6,777 bases of DNA from assembly GCA_035252905.1 (NCBI GenBank), contig DATFCQ010000442.1, positions 1 through 6,777 on the forward strand. Reading direction: 5' to 3'. The stretch comes from AP-15 sp035252905. Lineage in GTDB: Bacteria > Pseudomonadota > Alphaproteobacteria > ATCC43930 > CGMCC-115725. This document shows, piece by piece, positions 4,307-6,777 of the stretch. Every line of letters begins with the position of its first letter. The stretch's first letter is position 1. The translations under genes were made by a program, and so were the position numbers. The notes beneath the pieces were generated by a model. It had not been told where the DNA came from, did no database searches, and worked only from the letters and a program-made list of their open reading frames with translations.

Positions 4307-6574
4307 ATGGATACCGGCACAATCCGCGCGACCGAGGACGAGGCCCTGCAGTTCCACCAGAACGGCCGCCCCGGCAAGCTTTCGATCGCCCCGACCAAAC
4401 CGCTGACGACGCAGCGCGATCTGTCGCTCGCCTATTCGCCGGGGGTGGCTTTCCCGTGCCTGCGGATCCAGCGCCAGCCCGGCGCCGCCTTCGACTACAC
4501 CTCGAAGGGGAATTTTGTCGCGGTGGTCTCGAACGGCACCGCCGTGTTGGGGCTGGGCGATCTCGGCGCGCTCGCGGCCAAGCCGGTCATGGAAGGCAAG
4601 GTGGCATTGTTCAAGCGTTTCGCCGACATCGACGGGATCGATCTCGAGATCGACACCCGCGACGTCGACGCCTTCGTCAATTGCGTGCGCTTTCTGCACC
4701 CGGCCTTCGGCGGCATCAATCTCGAAGACATCAAGGCGCCGGAGTGCTTTGTCATCGAGGAGCGGCTGCGCGAACTCGTCGACATTCCGGTATTCCACGA
4801 CGACCAGCACGGCACCGCGATCATCGCGGCGGCCGGGCTGATCAATGCGCTGCACCTGACCGGGCGTGCGCTCGAAGGGATCCGGATGGTCGTCAACGGC
4901 GCCGGCGCCGCCGGGATCGCCTGCGTCGAATTGCTGAAAGGGATGGGACTGCCGCCGCACAACGTCATGCTGTGCGACACGCGCGGGGTCGTCTATCGCG
5001 GCCGCAGCGACGGCATGAACCAGTGGAAATCGGCGCACGCGGTCGAGACGCGGGCGCGCACATTGGCCGAGGCGCTCGAAGGGGCCGACGTGTTTTTCGG
5101 GCTGTCGGTCAAAGGCGCAGTCAGCGAGGCGATGGTGCGTTCGATGGCCGACAAGCCGATCGTCTTCGCGATGGCTAACCCCGATCCCGAGATCACCCCC
5201 GAAGCCGTGCGGGCGGTGCGCCCGGACGCCATCATCGCCACCGGGCGTTCGGATTATCCGAACCAGGTCAACAATGTGCTCGGCTTCCCCTACATCTTCC
5301 GCGGCGCCCTCGACGTGCGCGCCTCGACGATCAACGACGCGATGAAGATCGCCGCGGCCGAGGCATTGGCGCGGCTGGCGCGCGAGGACGTGCCGGACGA
5401 GGTCGCCGCCGCCTATTCCGGGGAGCGGCTGACCTACGGACCGGACTACATCATTCCGGCCCCGTTCGATCCGCGGCTGATCTGGGCGGTGCCCTCCGCG
5501 GTCGCCAAGGCGGCGATGGATTCGGGGGTCGCGCGCAAGCCGATCCCCGACATGGAAGCCTACAAGCGGGCTCTGCGCGGCCGCCTCGACCCGACCGCGG
5601 CCGGGCTCGAGCTGATCTTCGAGCGCGTGCGCGCCCATCCGCAGCGCGTCGTCTTCGCCGAGGGCGAGGAGGAAAAGACGATCCGCGCCGCGCTCCTGTT
5701 CGCCGAGAGCGGCTACGGCACGCCGGTCCTCGTCGGACGCGAGGAGCGGATCAAGGCGACGATGGCGGCGACCGGCCTCAACGCCAATGCCGGTCTCGAA
5801 ATCCACAATGCGCGGCTGTCCCAGCACAACAAGCGCTATACCGATTATCTGTACGAGCGCCAGCAGCGCCAGGGGATGCTGCATCGCGACTGCCAGCGCC
5901 TCGTGAACCAGGACCGCAACGTCTTTGCCGCTTGCATGGTCGCCTGCGGCGACGCCGATGCGATGGTGACCGGGGTGACGCGCAATTCCTTCGACGTGTT
6001 GGACGCGATCTCGCGGGTCATCGCGGTAAACCCGGGTTCGACGATGTTCGGTCTGACGATCCTGCTCGCCCGCGAGCGCACGGTTCTGCTCTCCGACACT
6101 TTGGTTCACGAGGTGCCGAGTTCGGCCCAGCTCGCCGATATTGCAGTGCAGGCGGCGGCAAAGGCGCGGCAGCTTGGGCTGACCCCGCGCGCCGCGCTCC
6201 TGTCCTATTCGAATTTCGGCAATCCGGCGGGGCGGGACGCCGAGCGCGTGCGCGGCGCCGTGGCCTTGTTGAACGAGCGCGGGGTCGATTTCGAGTATGA
6301 CGGCGAGATGAGCGCCGACGTCGCCCTCGATCCGCGGCTGATGCGGCAGCTCTACCCGTTCTGCCGGCTCAGCGGTCCGGCCAACATTCTGGTCATGCCC
6401 GAACTGCACAGCGCCAACATCGCCGCCAAATTGTTGCCGCAGCTCGGCGGCGGAACCGTGGTCGGGCCCCTGTTGATCGGCCTGTCGCGGCCGGTCCAGA
6501 TCGTCAATATGGGAGCGACGGTATCGGACCTCGTCAATCTGGCGGCCCTGTCGGCGCACGACGCAATCGGCTGA
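4307..6574 (+). CDS. maeB: NADP-dependent malic enzyme, MaeB type with phosphotransacetylase-like domain
   Basis: Oxidative decarboxylation of malate to pyruvate with reduction of NAD(P)+, linking the TCA cycle to pyruvate and supplying NADPH. The 755 residues are the usual length for the two-domain form. The malic enzyme part (about 1-430) has Tyr43 (LAYSPGVA), Lys98 (EGKVALFK), metal-binding Glu140/Asp141 (INLEDIKAPECF) and Asp165/Asp166 (FHDDQHGTA), and a nucleotide-binding GAGAAG (198-203). The C-terminal part (about 440-755) is phosphate acetyl/butyryltransferase-like (FAEGEEEKTIRAA, RDCQRLVNQDRNVFA, ALLSYSNFGNP). In this family it is regulatory, with acetyl-CoA as reported effector in rhizobial enzymes, and is not thought to be catalytic. 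The start at 4307 has AGGAG at 4290-4294 and gives the usual short N-terminus; the in-frame ATG at 4181 would add 42 unlike residues from the edge of the repeat. NADP preference is the family norm and is not proven by the motif. Confidence 0.96.
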   Translation: MDTGTIRATEDEALQFHQNGRPGKLSIAPTKPLTTQRDLSLAYSPGVAFPCLRIQRQPGAAFDYTSKGNFVAVVSNGTAVLGLGDLGALAAKPVMEGKVALFKRFADIDGIDLEIDTRDVDAFVNCVRFLHPAFGGINLEDIKAPECFVIEERLRELVDIPVFHDDQHGTAIIAAAGLINALHLTGRALEGIRMVVNGAGAAGIACVELLKGMGLPPHNVMLCDTRGVVYRGRSDGMNQWKSAHAVETRARTLAEALEGADVFFGLSVKGAVSEAMVRSMADKPIVFAMANPDPEITPEAVRAVRPDAIIATGRSDYPNQVNNVLGFPYIFRGALDVRASTINDAMKIAAAEALARLAREDVPDEVAAAYSGERLTYGPDYIIPAPFDPRLIWAVPSAVAKAAMDSGVARKPIPDMEAYKRALRGRLDPTAAGLELIFERVRAHPQRVVFAEGEEEKTIRAALLFAESGYGTPVLVGREERIKATMAATGLNANAGLEIHNARLSQHNKRYTDYLYERQQRQGMLHRDCQRLVNQDRNVFAACMVACGDADAMVTGVTRNSFDVLDAISRVIAVNPGSTMFGLTILLARERTVLLSDTLVHEVPSSAQLADIAVQAAAKARQLGLTPRAALLSYSNFGNPAGRDAERVRGAVALLNERGVDFEYDGEMSADVALDPRLMRQLYPFCRLSGPANILVMPELHSANIAAKLLPQLGGGTVVGPLLIGLSRPVQIVNMGATVSDLVNLAALSAHDAIG

Positions 6575-6777
6575 GCGCCGCCCGTTCGGCCGGACAGACG
6601 CTGCTACGCCGGGCCGCGGCGCGCACCCTTCTCATTGCCGCCCCGAGCCTTGCCGCTCTCGCCGCTCTGGTCCTCGCCGGGCGGCTGGCGCCCGTCCCGG
6701 CGCTCGCCATTGCCGCAGCGGTCCTGGTTCTGACCGGCCTCGTCCTCGCCCGCCTGTTCGGCGCGCTCGACATGCTC
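6571..6777 (+). CDS. N-terminus of a predicted two-helix membrane protein, partial
   Basis: An open frame runs to the window edge and encodes 69 residues: a short basic start (SAARSAGQTLLRRAAARTLL), a hydrophobic helix (about 20-36), a short GRLAPVP turn, a second helix (about 43-60) and then LARLFGALDML. A hydrophobic hairpin at the N-terminus followed by LDxL-type sequence resembles PhoR-like sensor kinases, but that is a guess from layout. The frame has a stop at 6298-6300 and no ATG, GTG or TTG from there to the helices. The only near-start is CTG at 6571, which overlaps the maeB stop as CTGA. It may be a rare CTG start coupled to maeB, or the frame may be broken by a mutation or sequence error. 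The minus-strand frame here is Arg-rich and looks like a shadow. Confidence 0.5.
   Translation, partial: MSAARSAGQTLLRRAAARTLLIAAPSLAALAALVLAGRLAPVPALAIAAAVLVLTGLVLARLFGALDML

Noticed and set aside
3995..6559. Minus-strand open frame of 854 codons
   Set aside because: It is antisense to the whole of maeB. The His/Arg/Asp-rich sequence without domain motifs is the usual mirror of a GC-rich gene.
6534..6773. Minus-strand frame of 79 codons at the right edge
   Set aside because: Arg/Ala-rich shadow opposite a clear hydrophobic-hairpin frame and the end of maeB.

Overview
The window looks like chromosome of a GC-rich alphaproteobacterium, most likely Hyphomicrobiales (Rhizobiales). The basis is the gene order rplU-rpmA-obg-proB, the MaeB-type malic enzyme, the Ala/Glu-rich tail on L21, and CCTCACCC-rich palindromic repeats of a kind common between genes in that order. 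This is inference from content and style, not a database match.

Left part (1-2860, minus strand): a housekeeping operon transcribed leftwards from a good sigma-70-like promoter at 2830-2857. It encodes ribosomal protein L21 (rplU), L27 (rpmA, overlapping rplU by 11 nt), the ribosome-associated GTPase Obg and glutamate 5-kinase (proB, cut by the window edge). The rplU leader begins with a 10-bp hairpin followed by T6. The rpmA-obg gap holds an intrinsic-terminator hairpin and an extra upstream copy of one arm, a layout that could form mutually exclusive antiterminator and terminator structures. proB opens by an ATGA overlap with obg and reads without a stop through a palindromic repeat of about 145 bp before its kinase domain.

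Middle part (2947-4306): a decayed accessory stretch between the operon and maeB. It has a NIPSNAP-like gene cut after about 30 codons, an intact VapB(AbrB-type)/VapC(PIN) toxin-antitoxin pair with its own AT-rich promoter/operator region, a lone WD40-repeat remnant, and a second palindromic repeat.

Right part (4307-6777, plus strand): maeB, a complete two-domain malic enzyme (malic enzyme plus phosphotransacetylase-like domain), then the N-terminus of a predicted two-helix membrane protein. The frame of that protein overlaps the maeB stop as CTGA and has no ATG, GTG or TTG start.

I see no wholly new multi-gene system. The most unusual signals are the palindromic element read in frame inside the 5' end of proB, the three-segment attenuator-like structure before obg, and the toxin-antitoxin module sitting among gene remnants.
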